From contig JARVGJ010000008.1 of assembly GCA_029762595.1 (NCBI GenBank), positions 38,856-102,855 of the forward strand: a DNA stretch of 64,000 nt, written 5' to 3'. The DNA comes from Methanolobus sp. GTDB lineage: Archaea; Halobacteriota; Methanosarcinia; Methanosarcinales; Methanosarcinaceae. A program made the translations under genes and the position numbers. A model generated the notes under the pieces. The model was given only the letters and a program-made list of their open reading frames with translations, was not told where the DNA came from and ran no database searches. This document shows positions 1-9,635 of the stretch, in pieces (positions within the stretch are counted from its first letter, which is position 1; each line of letters opens with the position of its first letter).

Positions 1-594
1 TCCTGTAGCCTCAAAACTGAGGCCGTCACGATACATGTCCACTTCCTTACGGTTGAACCTGATCCATGAAATAAGCTCCTGCATGAAAGCAGGGTTGTTC
101 ATCTGTATGTTATTGCCATCCCTGACAAGTCCGATGATCCTTTCTATCTTTTCAGGTTCTGTCACAATAATAGCCCGGACACCTTCTTCCAGTGGAAATG
201 AACTAAGCTTTTGCAGCTCAGCTTTCGGTATAGGGGACCCATCATACCGGCTTCGGGTACTCTGCCTTTCAGGAATTGCATCGAAAAGGACCTTATTAAT
301 GGCTTTGTAACTCACAGGTTTCAGCAACACATCAACAGAACCATTCCCTGACAAAGGAGCCGGAGAAGCTTCATATCCCTGATGTGCTGCAGCAATTACC
401 AGATTCTCCAGAGCACATCCTATGCTAATGTAAAGCTCCCGGTCCTGAGGATCAACTACATGTAAGCTCCGTGTGAGGTCAGGACATATACGGATCATGT
501 CCTCCTGTTTTATCCTGAAAATCCATGCTTGTGTGTTGTGGCCCGAAGGAGCCATTGTTGCGTAATGTATGAGCTGTTGCATGTCTGGCATCAT
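1..594 (-). CDS. Nitroreductase-family protein, 3' end cut by window edge
   Basis: An open frame runs from an ATG at 594 to the left edge with no stop, giving 198 visible residues; the C-terminus is outside. The N-terminus reads MMPDMQQLIHYATMAPSGHN, the A-x-x-APSGHNTQ-W pattern of nitroreductase/Acg-type flavoproteins, in which this loop holds FMN. An AGGTGA Shine-Dalgarno sits just upstream of the two consecutive ATGs (594 and 591); either may be used. The Acg-like branch usually has two degenerate nitroreductase halves and its role is unclear. No neighbour on the same strand is visible. Family call is fairly sure; substrate is unknown. Confidence 0.7.
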   Translation of the reverse strand, partial: MMPDMQQLIHYATMAPSGHNTQAWIFRIKQEDMIRICPDLTRSLHVVDPQDRELYISIGCALENLVIAAAHQGYEASPAPLSGNGSVDVLLKPVSYKAINKVLFDAIPERQSTRSRYDGSPIPKAELQKLSSFPLEEGVRAIIVTEPEKIERIIGLVRDGNNIQMNNPAFMQELISWIRFNRKEVDMYRDGLSFEATG

Positions 595-785
595 TTCACC
601 TGAATCTGATACATTATATTGGAGCTTTAAATTTGCACAGTATATCTGAACCCAGATAATAAATATATAGGCAAGCGAGACTATATTAATACAGACGCAG
701 GGAAATGTTCATCTTGCTGCGATGAGAAGAATTAAATAGCATATAAATTAACAAAAGAATAAGTCTAAAGGGAAGGGGGATTTAG

Positions 786-1409
786 TTGAAAACATACCAT
801 AATTATTTTTATGCTATCCTGGCAATCTGCCTGGTAGTGCTGGCAATAACAGGTTCCGGTTGCATATCAGAGCCTGACAACGACAATGGTGACATCAATA
901 TACCGGAGCAGACCGGATCTGAAGCGGAACAGCAAAACGATGACAGTACAGAAGCAGAGCACAATGATCAAAACACGCCCGATGCCGCTCAAACCGACGA
1001 GCAGGGCAGTGATATGACTTTACCTGCCGGACAAACTGAACAAAGCAGCACGTCCGATACTCCGCCACAATCGGTCCCTGAATTGACACTTCAGGCTTCT
1101 GCACTTGGTGAGGGAAAATACATGCTCGAACACAAAGGCGGAGATGACATGGACCTTGCAGAGGTAAGGATGGTCCTGTCCTCACATGGAAGCACAGGCA
1201 TATATTCCCCTTTAAGTAAAAATGAAGTGATAATGAGCACAGGAGACCGTTTAGTGATTGATGTCATTTCCGAAAGTTTTACCATCAACGACAGGGAGAT
1301 AGACGTAACAGACCCGCAGACTACAGATGCTTCAGCGGGGGATACGAAGATATGGCTGTACCCAAAAGGTTCGAACGAAATAATAATTTATAAGAGCATT
1401 AGCGGATGA
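786..1409 (+). CDS. Predicted secreted lipoprotein, unknown function
   Basis: 207 residues. A hydrophobic signal segment (about residues 8-24) ends in a lipobox-like SGC near residue 26, suggesting a lipid-anchored exported protein. Residues 30-100 are a low-complexity linker rich in Asp, Glu, Asn, Gln, Ser and Thr, typical of archaeal surface proteins. The C-terminal part (about 103-207) looks folded, with alternating beta-like stretches, and may bind a ligand or partner at the cell surface. I recognise no family. The start is TTG at 786, preceded by a purine-rich GGAAGGGGGA site. It is monocistronic: the flanking gaps are 190 and 330 bases. Confidence 0.7.
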   Translation: MKTYHNYFYAILAICLVVLAITGSGCISEPDNDNGDINIPEQTGSEAEQQNDDSTEAEHNDQNTPDAAQTDEQGSDMTLPAGQTEQSSTSDTPPQSVPELTLQASALGEGKYMLEHKGGDDMDLAEVRMVLSSHGSTGIYSPLSKNEVIMSTGDRLVIDVISESFTINDREIDVTDPQTTDASAGDTKIWLYPKGSNEIIIYKSISG

Positions 1410-1741
1410 GACGGGACTGAAAGGCTTTGCAATGATGCCACCAACTGGGAAGAACGGGTGTTGTGTCCATCATCCATTATTTCTTTTTGCATATCAACCA
1501 AATAGCTGCAGGATTGCAGATTACAGGCAGTCTATAGACAAAAGTGATAATTGAGCTTGTCATTGGTTCGCTCCACAACACCACATCATCCATAACGAAA
1601 TGAACATACAACAAGTATTAAATCGAAGCATCCACATCCTCCAAACATATATAACATTTATATATAACATTTCAGCCATATCATCTTTCTTAGAGCCAAA
1701 GATATGAATAAAGAAAAGCAATGCAAGGGATAAGATAATAG
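1410..1741. other. Gene-free interval upstream of hisF
   Basis: I see no gene here. The last 100 bases are AT-rich with two TATA-like stretches around 1645-1670 that could form the hisF promoter, and a weak AAGGGA purine run about 12 bases before the hisF start. The earlier part (1410-1620) shows no recognisable structure. Confidence 0.5.
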
Positions 1742-2563
1742 ATGCTTACAAAAAGAATAATACCATGTCTTGATGTCACACTTGATGAGGCGGGCGGGAC
1801 CGTTGTCAAGGGAATAGAATTCGTGGACCTGAGAAAAGCGGGAGACCCTGTGGAACTGGCCAAGAGATACAATGAACAGGGTGCCGATGAACTTGTTTTC
1901 CTTGACATTACAGCTTCCCATGAAGGGCGCTCTACCATGATAGATGTGATAGAGAGGACTGCTGATGAGGTATTTATCCCGCTCACAGTTGGCGGTGGAA
2001 TAAATTCCATAGAGGACATACGCCAGATACTGCGGGCAGGCGCAGATAAAGTATCCATAAACACCGCTGCTGTGAAGAATCCCGGGCTTATAAGGGAATC
2101 ATCGGAGATCTTCGGTGCCCAGTGTATCGTCACAGCAATTGACTGCAAACGTAACCTTGATGTGGGAAACAACCCGGACAAGACCATACTTGAACTTGAG
2201 GACGGCACAGCGGCATGGTATGAAGTGGTCATCTACGGTGGCAGGCAGCCAACAGGGATAGATGCTGTACAATGGGCTAAAAAAGTGGAGGAACTTGGTT
2301 CCGGAGAGATACTGCTAACCAGCATGGACAGGGACGGAACCTATGACGGCTTTGACATTCCCATCACAAGCAAGCTCTCTGAGGAACTGGAGATACCTAT
2401 CATCGCTTCCGGGGGCGTGGGTAACCCCGAACACATTTACGAGGGATTTACAAAAGGTAAGGCAGATGCCGCTCTTGCAGCCAGCATATTCCACTTTGGA
2501 GAATATACCGTTAATGATGTCAAGGAACATCTCAGGAAAAAGGACATTCCTGTAAGGCTCTGA
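1742..2563 (+). CDS. hisF: Imidazole glycerol phosphate synthase, cyclase subunit HisF
   Basis: HisF closes the imidazole ring in histidine synthesis: with ammonia from HisH it turns PRFAR into imidazole glycerol phosphate and AICAR. At 273 residues it has the usual length and (beta/alpha)8 pattern. The two catalytic aspartates are visible in IIPCLDV (Asp11 region) and in VTAIDCKRN; phosphate-binding glycine loops are VGGGI and ASGGVG. AICAR made here feeds purine synthesis, for which purH is also in the window. hisH is not adjacent; hisE lies about 15 kb downstream, so histidine genes are dispersed. The MazG-like gene follows after 26 bases and is probably co-transcribed. Confidence 0.96.
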   Translation: MLTKRIIPCLDVTLDEAGGTVVKGIEFVDLRKAGDPVELAKRYNEQGADELVFLDITASHEGRSTMIDVIERTADEVFIPLTVGGGINSIEDIRQILRAGADKVSINTAAVKNPGLIRESSEIFGAQCIVTAIDCKRNLDVGNNPDKTILELEDGTAAWYEVVIYGGRQPTGIDAVQWAKKVEELGSGEILLTSMDRDGTYDGFDIPITSKLSEELEIPIIASGGVGNPEHIYEGFTKGKADAALAASIFHFGEYTVNDVKEHLRKKDIPVRL

Positions 2564-2589
2564 GCTAAACAGAAGAGAAGTGAGAGAAT

Positions 2590-2877
2590 ATGGAGATATC
2601 CGAATTCCAGAAACGTATGTATGACCTCTACGCCCACAATGACCGCCGAAGGGGTGCAGCGGCCACCACCCTCTGGCTTGTAGAAGAGGTAGGTGAGCTT
2701 GCAGAGGCCATCCGGCGCGAGGACATGGACAATATACGGGAAGAGCTTGCCGACTGCTTTGCATGGATAGCGGCACTTGCAAACCTGTATGATATTGACC
2801 TGGAAGCTGCTTTTCTTGAGAAGTATCCGGATATGTGTCCCACTTGCTGTAAGAATCCCTGCATCTGCACGGACTGA
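2590..2877 (+). CDS. MazG-like nucleotide pyrophosphohydrolase with Cys tail
   Basis: 95 residues. Helices carry the all-alpha NTP pyrophosphatase metal motif: LVEEVGELAEAIR followed by REELADCFAWIAALAN, i.e. the EExxE...ExxD arrangement that binds magnesium. Such enzymes hydrolyse non-canonical NTPs to NMP and pyrophosphate; the substrate here is unknown. The C-terminus holds five cysteines within 13 residues (CPTCCKNPCIC), which suggests a small zinc site not present in classical MazG. It sits 26 bases behind hisF, and HisE belongs to the same fold, but the length and tail argue against it being HisE, which is present elsewhere in the window. Confidence 0.85.
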   Translation: MEISEFQKRMYDLYAHNDRRRGAAATTLWLVEEVGELAEAIRREDMDNIREELADCFAWIAALANLYDIDLEAAFLEKYPDMCPTCCKNPCICTD

Positions 2878-2952
2878 AGCTTTTTTCTCATAAAAGCCAC
2901 AGAACGCACTAAAGAGGAGTTTATATACTGTGAACTCATCTGGGCGGATATC

Positions 2953-5445
2953 ATGCTTAAGACCCCTGAACTTCTGGCCCCTGCGGGGAACATGGAATCG
3001 CTGGTAGCTGCTGTGGAGAACGGTGCGGATGCTGTATACCTTGGAATAAGGGATTTCAGTGCACGGGCATACGCCGGCAATTTTGGCATAGAGGAACTCA
3101 GCGACGTCCTGGACTTCGCTCACCTCAGGGGAGTTAAGGTCTATGTCACCATGAATACTCTCATCAAGGACAGCGAGATTAAAAAAGCCCTTGATATCAT
3201 GTACACCCTGGATGAGCTTGGAGCTGATGCCATCATTGTACAGGATATGGGACTTCTGGAACTTGCAAGAATAAAGGTCCCCTCTTTGCCCATACATGCA
3301 AGCACCCAGATGACGACCCACAACACCGAAGGCGTCCGTTTCCTTAAAAATATGGGAGTAAAAAGGATAGTGCTTGCAAGAGAACTCTCACTTGAGGGAA
3401 TTGCGGAAATAAAAACTAAGACCGATGCGGAAATAGAGGTTTTCGTTCACGGTGCACTCTGTATCTGCTACTCAGGCCAGTGCCTCATGAGCAGTATGAT
3501 AGGAGGCAGGAGCGGAAACCGCGGATATTGTGCCCAGCCATGCCGCAAACAATACAATTTACGTAAAGACGGTAAGCAGGTAGAAACAGATGGAAGCTAC
3601 CTTCTGAGTCCCAAAGACCTCAACACATCAGATATCTTGCCTGAACTCATAAAGACAGGAATGGATTCTTTCAAGATAGAGGGCAGGATGAAGCGTCCCG
3701 AATATGTTGCCGGTGTTGTAAGGATATATCGCCGTCTTATTGACAGGTTTGCAGGCGACCCGAACAATTATTTCGTTACAGAGGAAGAGAAGGAAAACCT
3801 GGAACAACTCTTCAATCGGGGGTTCACGACCGGATACCTCAAAGCTGACCCTGCAGGGGAGCTGATGAGCCGGCAAAGGCCGCATAACCAGGGCATTGTG
3901 ATTGGAGAAGTTACAGGATTCAACAATAAGCTCAACAGAATGGAGATAACACTTACCAGGGAACTTGAAGTGGGGGATGGTATCGGCTTTGAAGACAGCA
4001 GGGATTGCGGCACAATTATACGGGGCATCTATATAGGGAACAGACTCGAGAAAAAAGCAGGCACTGGTGATATCATTACCATCAATTTTGACCAGCCACC
4101 AAAGAACGGTACCTTGGTTTACAGGACACTTGATGATTCGCTTATGAAAGAACTGCAGGCTTCGTACAGTTCCCCCGCCCCGATAAGAAAGGTTCCTGTT
4201 TCCATCGGGTTTAAAGCGCATATCGGAGAGAAGCTTGAACTCTCAATTTCGGACATAGAAAACAACACATCAACTGTTATTTGTGAATATATCGTTGAAA
4301 GGTCACAGAAAAGACCAACAACAGAAGATGACGTCAGCAGACAGCTTGCTAAAACAGGAAACACTGTTTTTGAAGCTCAAAATATCGCAGTCGATATGCC
4401 CGATGATGCATTCATCCCGATCAAAGAGCTGAACAATGCAAGAAATAAAGCTACCGCCGAACTGGAAAGTATCAGGACCTTGAAGTGGAGAAGACCGGCG
4501 CATGACAGAAGTTGCGAAATGCCTGAAAAGCAGACAGAAGTGACAGGCAATGCAGAGCCGATTGGTAAAAGTGATGAGAAAAGGACACTGCTCTCGGTCA
4601 CGGTCAATAGTCCTGGGAACCTGAATTCCGCATTGAAAAGCGGAGCAGACCTTATTTACATTGATATATCACTTAAAGGACTTCAGGATAAAGCATGGAA
4701 AACTGCCATCTCCCTTGCATCTGAAAGAAAGATCCCGTTATATCTGCACACCCCCCTCATCGTGAAAGACCGGGAAGTTCCGAAGCTCAAAGAGACAATA
4801 GTACTTGCAAAGGAACTGGGATTTGAAGGCATTGTTGCAGCTAACACAGGTGTCCTGGGAATTGCAAGCAATTGCGGAATGAGAATACTGGCTGACAGTT
4901 CCCTTAATGTATTCAACAGGTATAGTCTTCAGGCACTTGAACAAAATGGAGTAGACACTGTCACACTCTCAACTGAAATGAACCTGGGACAAATAACTGA
5001 GCTAGCAAAGTATGGGGATTGCGAATACATTGTGCATGGGCAAATAAGGATAATGGAATCCGAGCACTGTCTTATAGGTGGGCTGTCAGAGCAGAAAGAT
5101 GATAATGCCCTTAACTGTGCTTCCCTGTGCAAAAGTGGCAATTTTGAAATCGTGGACGAGAAAGGATTTGAGTTCCCGGTCAAAACAGACCCGGAGTGCA
5201 GGACACACATATTCAACTCAAGGGAACTGTGCCTGCTGGATGATATTCCCCAGCTTATCAGGGCAGGTGTTTCAAGACTCAGGGCAGATGCCAGGAATAT
5301 GGATGATAAGCGTGTTGCCATGGTCACAAGAGCATACCGGGCCAATATTGATGCCTGCTACACAGGAGAAACAAAATACATCTGGCATGGAAGCGACATC
5401 AATGAGGAACATACAAGAGGACATTACCACAGAGGTGTAATATGA
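2953..5445 (+). CDS. U32 family protein (RlhA/peptidase U32 type), long form
   Basis: 830 residues. The N-terminal TIM-barrel-like half begins with the hallmark PELLAPAGNMESL-VAAVENGADAVYLG, and the cysteine block around residues 165-200 (LCICYSGQC...GYCAQPCR) matches the U32 signature that probably binds an iron-sulfur cluster. A middle domain (about 300-510) resembles DUF3656, and a second, diverged barrel with cysteines (CASLCKSG, about 715) follows. In E. coli the long homologue RlhA hydroxylates 23S rRNA C2501; other members act in ubiquinone synthesis, so an RNA or redox hydroxylase role is more likely than proteolysis. A TTTATATA element near 2921 may be its promoter. It overlaps the next start by ATGA. 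Confidence 0.88.
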   Translation: MLKTPELLAPAGNMESLVAAVENGADAVYLGIRDFSARAYAGNFGIEELSDVLDFAHLRGVKVYVTMNTLIKDSEIKKALDIMYTLDELGADAIIVQDMGLLELARIKVPSLPIHASTQMTTHNTEGVRFLKNMGVKRIVLARELSLEGIAEIKTKTDAEIEVFVHGALCICYSGQCLMSSMIGGRSGNRGYCAQPCRKQYNLRKDGKQVETDGSYLLSPKDLNTSDILPELIKTGMDSFKIEGRMKRPEYVAGVVRIYRRLIDRFAGDPNNYFVTEEEKENLEQLFNRGFTTGYLKADPAGELMSRQRPHNQGIVIGEVTGFNNKLNRMEITLTRELEVGDGIGFEDSRDCGTIIRGIYIGNRLEKKAGTGDIITINFDQPPKNGTLVYRTLDDSLMKELQASYSSPAPIRKVPVSIGFKAHIGEKLELSISDIENNTSTVICEYIVERSQKRPTTEDDVSRQLAKTGNTVFEAQNIAVDMPDDAFIPIKELNNARNKATAELESIRTLKWRRPAHDRSCEMPEKQTEVTGNAEPIGKSDEKRTLLSVTVNSPGNLNSALKSGADLIYIDISLKGLQDKAWKTAISLASERKIPLYLHTPLIVKDREVPKLKETIVLAKELGFEGIVAANTGVLGIASNCGMRILADSSLNVFNRYSLQALEQNGVDTVTLSTEMNLGQITELAKYGDCEYIVHGQIRIMESEHCLIGGLSEQKDDNALNCASLCKSGNFEIVDEKGFEFPVKTDPECRTHIFNSRELCLLDDIPQLIRAGVSRLRADARNMDDKRVAMVTRAYRANIDACYTGETKYIWHGSDINEEHTRGHYHRGVI

Positions 5446-5861
5446 GGATATTCCTTTCAGCATCAATAAGGGGTGGCAGGCAAATGCTCTCCACATACAT
5501 GGAAATGTGCAGCTATCTTCAGGACAGAGGCCATGAAGTGCTTAGCTGGCATGTGGCCGATCCGGAACTTGAAAAGACAGAATCCCTGCTCACAGAACAG
5601 GAGATATACACCCGCGACATGGATTTCCTTGGAAAGAGCGATTGTGTGATAGCTGAAGTGAGCACTCCTTCCATAGGTGTTGGCTATGAGGTATGCAGCG
5701 CATTGAACATAGGGCTGCCGGTCCTGTGTTTGCACACTCTGCAGGCAAATGTGTCTGCCATGATACTGGGAAACAGCAGAATAATCAGTAAAGAATACCA
5801 AAACTACGCTGCCATGAGAAAAGCAATAGATACTTTCCTTGAAAAGCTGAATGAGGGTTAA
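5442..5861 (+). CDS. Nucleoside 2-deoxyribosyltransferase / DNPH1-like
   Basis: 139 residues with the start MRIFLSASIRGGR, the glycine-rich nucleotide-binding loop of the nucleoside 2-deoxyribosyltransferase superfamily. The DxxxL-x-SDCVIAEVSTPSIGVGYE stretch holds the conserved Asp and the likely nucleophilic Glu (in GVGYE). Closest known type is DNPH1/RCL, a 2'-deoxynucleoside 5'-phosphate N-hydrolase that cleaves the glycosidic bond of deoxynucleotides, a house-cleaning role. Its start overlaps the stop of the U32 gene (ATGA), so the two are translationally coupled. Confidence 0.82.
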   Translation: MRIFLSASIRGGRQMLSTYMEMCSYLQDRGHEVLSWHVADPELEKTESLLTEQEIYTRDMDFLGKSDCVIAEVSTPSIGVGYEVCSALNIGLPVLCLHTLQANVSAMILGNSRIISKEYQNYAAMRKAIDTFLEKLNEG

Positions 5862-5911
5862 TTATTAAGTAATCATTAAATACTTATCAGAGCAATATAA
5901 ATAAGGTGATT

Positions 5912-6157
5912 ATGGTAACTGAAATAATAATCCTGGTTGTGGCCATCATAGCTGCAATTCTTCTCTGGAAAGTACTGAGGACTGTAAAGAACATGGTAAT
6001 TAACACAATAGCAGGACTTATAGTGCTTGTTGTGGCAAACCTGGTGTTGGGGCTGGAAATCGCTTACACGTGGATAGTCATTCTCATATGTGCAATAGCA
6101 GGTGTTGTAGGTGCACTGCTGATAATTGTTCTTAATTATCTTGGAATCGCATTCTAA
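5912..6157 (+). CDS. BofA-like small membrane protein
   Basis: About 81 residues, nearly all hydrophobic, with three predicted membrane segments (roughly 4-22, 30-48, 52-78). The order of a helix, a basic KVLRTVKNMVINTIAGL stretch and a C-terminal GVVGALLIIVLNYLGI matches the BofA-like family, named for the Bacillus sigma-K processing inhibitor but widespread in archaea with unknown role. I place the start at the ATG at 5912, three bases after GGTGAT; an in-frame GTG at 5906 lies inside that site. Its stop overlaps the convergent methyltransferase gene by four bases. Confidence 0.75.
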   Translation: MVTEIIILVVAIIAAILLWKVLRTVKNMVINTIAGLIVLVVANLVLGLEIAYTWIVILICAIAGVVGALLIIVLNYLGIAF

Positions 6158-6822
6158 AGCCGGGCAATTGCCCTGACATGATGGCGCCTGTGTGGCTTGC
6201 CATTAAACTTTTTTTCTGATATTAAGTCTTTTATTTCCAGGATCTCAAATCCACTGAGCAGTGATCCTAATTCCTCCCTGGTGAAATAGTGGTATACTAT
6301 CCCGTTTTTCCTCATGAAGGTATCCTTTTCAACCTCATCACCGCCACACCTCATATCACCGGTCCCAAAAACTTCCAGCACAAGAGAAGCACCGCTTTTC
6401 ATCACTCTTTTGATCTCAGAAATTGCCTGCATTCTTTCATGTTCCAGCAAGTGCTGCAAAACCCCCAGACACAGAATTGCGTCAAAAGAATTATCAGAAA
6501 AAGAAATTGATGTTATACTTGAAACAACGCATTCGGTATGTTTTTCACTTTTACCCTTGTTTTTAAAAAGATATTCTCTGGCCCTTCTCACCGCGGTTAA
6601 TGAGACATCCGTACCGATTGTATTGTACTTGTGGGAGAGCGGCAAAAGGAACCTCCCGTTCCCGCATCCAAGGTCAAGGACAAGTGAACTGGAAGAGATC
6701 AAACCTTCCAGCATTGAAATCGACCTGGGACCACCCCAGGTCACGTGTTTGTATTCTTCGTCCCAGGCAAGGAAATGAGACTTGCCTTGCAGGTCACTGC
6801 CCTGGAAAGAATTATTCGCCAT
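6154..6822 (-). CDS. SAM-dependent class I methyltransferase
   Basis: 222 residues. Motif I is LVLDLGCGNGRFLLPL (about residues 48-63), followed by an acidic residue at the end of strand 2 (TIGTDVS) and FDAILCLGVLQHL as motif IV, giving a standard Rossmann methyltransferase of the Methyltransf_11/25 kind. The substrate cannot be told. It starts two bases after the lysS stop, so it is probably co-transcribed with lysS, hinting at a translation-related target, but that is inference. The stop codon is TAG; a TAA follows five codons later, so read-through would add little. Confidence 0.85.
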   Translation of the reverse strand: MANNSFQGSDLQGKSHFLAWDEEYKHVTWGGPRSISMLEGLISSSSLVLDLGCGNGRFLLPLSHKYNTIGTDVSLTAVRRAREYLFKNKGKSEKHTECVVSSITSISFSDNSFDAILCLGVLQHLLEHERMQAISEIKRVMKSGASLVLEVFGTGDMRCGGDEVEKDTFMRKNGIVYHYFTREELGSLLSGFEILEIKDLISEKKFNGKPHRRHHVRAIARL

Positions 6823-6824
6823 GA

Positions 6825-8417
6825 TCAGGGTCTGTACTCTGCTGCTTCCTTAAAACGCTGAGCAAGAAAGTCCTTCTCAAGTGAGGAAAGGAACCATCCT
6901 GCTTTGGGGCCTGAAGGCTGTCCCAGTACTGAGACATATATTGCCTTGAAGAGTTCTTTAGGATTGACCTCAAGTGTGGCTGGATCCGCATTGAGTGCAT
7001 CAGCGATAGTGGTGTTAAGTTCAGAACCTTCCTCCTTTGCTGAGTATACGAGGTTGTGGTAGTCCTCGCCGTTCATTTCACCGCTCCTGTCAAGTATGGC
7101 TGCAAAAGAACTGAGGAAGGCCCTCTGGAGATCATTGAGCTGTGCACTACTTACCGGAAGCTCATCCTGCACGCTGAACTTTGCATTGTCAGGAGCGTAC
7201 ATCTCAAGCCAGTTGCCGACGTTGTCCACAAGCTCACGTATGCATTTTTCACTGGAAGTGTCGTATCCTGCCCTCTTCACTATATCCAGTATCCTGGCAA
7301 AGTCACCTGCTGCAACCTGGTATATGGTAGTCATGTGCTTGAAGGGAATATCTGTATGGCAAAGTCCTGCTGCATGGGAAAGCTCTATTATCCTACTGTC
7401 ATATGATGTGGCCTTGTCGCTTGAATGCAGGCGCTCAAACTCATCCACAAGTGTGAGCAGTGGTAATGCAGGATCGAACCTGATGTGCTTTTCAGGTTTT
7501 GTACGGATGATAAGGTAGCGCAGAACCTCAGGAGGGACGACCTTCAGCATATCGGCAATGGAAACCACAACACCGGTTGATGATGACATAGCGCCCTGTT
7601 TGCCCAGCATGATCCATTCATAGACTATTGGATGAGGGGCCTCATAAGCGAATATCTCCCTGGATATAGCCACACCGGTATCATACGAGCCACCTCTGGA
7701 CGCATGGTCCTTTCCATATGGCTCTACAGTGACTCCAAGTGCCTTCCATCTTGCAGGCCAGTCCACACGCCAGGTGAGCTTACCGCCTCCTTTCATAGGA
7801 ACGGTTCCGCTATTTCCACATGTACATTCATAATCCACGGTCTCTGCATCCAGGTCAAAACCCTTGACAATTGTCGTGTTGATCTTACCGCATTCATCAC
7901 ATATGGGATTGAAGGGATTCCATGTATCTGCAGGGGTCTTTCCTGAAAGTTTCTGCAGGATAGCCGCAATCTCATCCTTTTTTATAAGTGCCTGTTTGAT
8001 GGCATCAACGTAGACCCCTTCCTTGTAAAGCTCGTCTGCCCTGTAAACCCTGGGATGTATTCCCAGGTGCTCAAGGGCTCCAAGGAAAGGCTCAAGGAAG
8101 TGCTCCGAATAGCTCCTGTGCCCCCCGCAGGGGCATGGGATCTCAGAGAGAGGTTTACCAACGTGCTGCGCATAACTTTCATCCAGGAAAGGATATACTT
8201 TCCTTAAAGGGTCGTAGGTGTCTGCAATATATATGAATTCAGCATCTGCACCTTTGTCAACAAGCGCCCTGTATGCTACATCTGCCGTTACGACTTCGCG
8301 CATGTTACCAATATGAATGTGACCTGATGGCGTGATGCCTGTTGCAACAAGATGTTTCCTGCCCTTGGCAAGTACTTCTTCTGCTATGACATCTGCCCAA
8401 TGTGTAATGTCTGCCAT
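6825..8417 (-). CDS. lysS: Lysyl-tRNA synthetase, class I
   Basis: 530 residues. The class I signatures are clear: PSGHIHIGN (residues 31-38) as the HIGH motif and GAMSSSTG (276-282) as the KMSKS equivalent, with zinc-type cysteine clusters CPCGG (95-99), CDEC (173-176) and CTCG (198-201). It charges tRNA-Lys. Class I LysRS is typical of archaea; several Methanosarcina species also have a class II enzyme, and the pyrrolysine system is separate from both. The ATG at 8417 follows a GGTGAGAT site. A methyltransferase gene follows two bases downstream. Confidence 0.97.
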   Translation of the reverse strand: MADITHWADVIAEEVLAKGRKHLVATGITPSGHIHIGNMREVVTADVAYRALVDKGADAEFIYIADTYDPLRKVYPFLDESYAQHVGKPLSEIPCPCGGHRSYSEHFLEPFLGALEHLGIHPRVYRADELYKEGVYVDAIKQALIKKDEIAAILQKLSGKTPADTWNPFNPICDECGKINTTIVKGFDLDAETVDYECTCGNSGTVPMKGGGKLTWRVDWPARWKALGVTVEPYGKDHASRGGSYDTGVAISREIFAYEAPHPIVYEWIMLGKQGAMSSSTGVVVSIADMLKVVPPEVLRYLIIRTKPEKHIRFDPALPLLTLVDEFERLHSSDKATSYDSRIIELSHAAGLCHTDIPFKHMTTIYQVAAGDFARILDIVKRAGYDTSSEKCIRELVDNVGNWLEMYAPDNAKFSVQDELPVSSAQLNDLQRAFLSSFAAILDRSGEMNGEDYHNLVYSAKEEGSELNTTIADALNADPATLEVNPKELFKAIYVSVLGQPSGPKAGWFLSSLEKDFLAQRFKEAAEYRP

Positions 8418-8683
8418 GATCTCACCGATGATATTAATAGTTGTAATATAAGTTGCCCAAAAGCCAGTAATCTTAGAGGATCGTTACTATTATAATCTTT
8501 GCTAATGAAGAAAATCCAATCCGGAATACATATGGGTTTTTTGTCCTTCGGAGGACAGATCCTCACCTCATATAAAACCGGTACGAAAGGTATTAATAAG
8601 CATCTGGTCTTCAATAAGATATGACCCGCATTACCCAGAGCATTCACAGGATACCAATAAGCACTTCCCAGGATATCTTCAAC

Positions 8684-8842
8684 ATGAAGAACCAGCGTGA
8701 TCCTGAGAACAGCGAAGTTTGGCCTTTTCTGGTCGTTCACGGAAACCATGCAACAATTAACAAAGAAGTTGTTGTATACGATGAGGAAGGTGTGTATCAG
8801 GTGTATACAAAAAATGTAATGGTGCCAGTAAAAAAGGAATGA
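8684..8842 (+). CDS. Small conserved-looking protein, unknown
   Basis: 52 residues from the ATG at 8684, with an AGGAT purine site about ten bases upstream; an in-frame ATG at 8621 would add 21 residues of less convincing composition, but has a TATA-like stretch 25 bases upstream and could be a leaderless start. The C-terminal part (VWPFLVVHGNHATINKEVVV and on to VPVKKE) alternates in a beta-like way and reads as a real protein. It lies alone between divergent lysS and the convergent TPD gene. I do not recognise a family. Confidence 0.55.
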   Translation: MKNQRDPENSEVWPFLVVHGNHATINKEVVVYDEEGVYQVYTKNVMVPVKKE

Positions 8843-8855
8843 TATCGCAGGAATA

Positions 8856-9635
8856 CTACCAGTAGGTCTCAAAGTTCAGGAGTTCTTCCATCATATCCTG
8901 ATCGTCACCAAAGAAACGGTAGTCCTTTATAATGTTCCCGTTAAAACTTATGTCTTCAATGAAACCATACCAGTAAACGATCATACCGTTACCGTAGTTT
9001 TCCTCGTACTCTCTGAACTGTTTTTTTATATAATAATCATGCTCTTTCTCATCACCAAAAAGAGCCTTGCTCTCTATCCAGGAAACTTTCGCTCCGTCAA
9101 CATCAATGTTTTCATTCAGCAAGAAATCAGGTGTTTTTGTAAAACCCTCTTTCCTCAGGTCCTCTTCGGACCGATAGGACAGTCCCCTCTCAGCAAGCCA
9201 GGCAGCAAGTATGGACTCACCCAGTTTTCCTTTTTCCGAATGCATCTCATGGGCCCTGGGGGAAAAGAAGTAATCTGACTCCATTGCTTCTATAACCTCA
9301 CTTTTGAGCCGACCTTCCGGGTAATCATCAAGATTCCTTATGAATCCTTTTTTGGGAATGCCCATCTCTTTGAGGATCATGGTCACCATGAGAGTTGCAG
9401 GTATATCGTTCTTCCGGGATATCTCAGTTATACTTTTACCCTTCTGCCACTGTTTTAAATGTTTGGCACTATTGTTCTTGACCTTTGAGAAATTCCTCTT
9501 GACATTTGAAACAGTCTTCTGGTTAAGTATTGAATGAATGGTACCCACTGGTTGTGAGAACTGTTTTGCAACACTTTTGACGTCATCAACACTTCCCAGG
9601 CTTGCATATATCTGTTTATAGGTTTCAATATCCAT
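8856..9635 (-). CDS. CDIN1/C15orf41-like TPD-domain nuclease
   Basis: 259 residues. The N-terminal 100 residues contain two helix-turn-helix-like repeats (around 15-40 and 65-90). The C-terminal half has the signature TPDFLL (168-173) and WIESKALFGD with Glu188 and Lys190, a PD-(D/E)xK arrangement, followed by KKQFREYEENYGNGMIVYW. This matches the TPD family that includes human CDIN1 (C15orf41), partner of codanin-1 and affected in congenital dyserythropoietic anaemia; archaeal members are predicted restriction- or resolvase-like nucleases. Its start overlaps the end of the glycosylase gene by 11 bases, suggesting a shared DNA-repair role. The stop is TAG and is taken as a true stop. Confidence 0.82.
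   Translation of the reverse strand: MDIETYKQIYASLGSVDDVKSVAKQFSQPVGTIHSILNQKTVSNVKRNFSKVKNNSAKHLKQWQKGKSITEISRKNDIPATLMVTMILKEMGIPKKGFIRNLDDYPEGRLKSEVIEAMESDYFFSPRAHEMHSEKGKLGESILAAWLAERGLSYRSEEDLRKEGFTKTPDFLLNENIDVDGAKVSWIESKALFGDEKEHDYYIKKQFREYEENYGNGMIVYWYGFIEDISFNGNIIKDYRFFGDDQDMMEELLNFETYW

Noticed and set aside
2437..3321. Long open frame of 294 codons on the minus strand
   Set aside because: It lies across hisF, the MazG-like gene and the U32 gene, whose plus-strand frames have clear family motifs; its composition is unlike a protein.
8745..8858. UAG read-through extension of the TPD nuclease
   Set aside because: The extra codons run antisense through the small plus-strand gene and show no homology; family members end near the UAG.
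8384..8872. Minus-strand frame across the lysS upstream region
   Set aside because: Overlaps the small plus-strand gene and the lysS start, with unusual composition (many Ile, Phe, His, Tyr).
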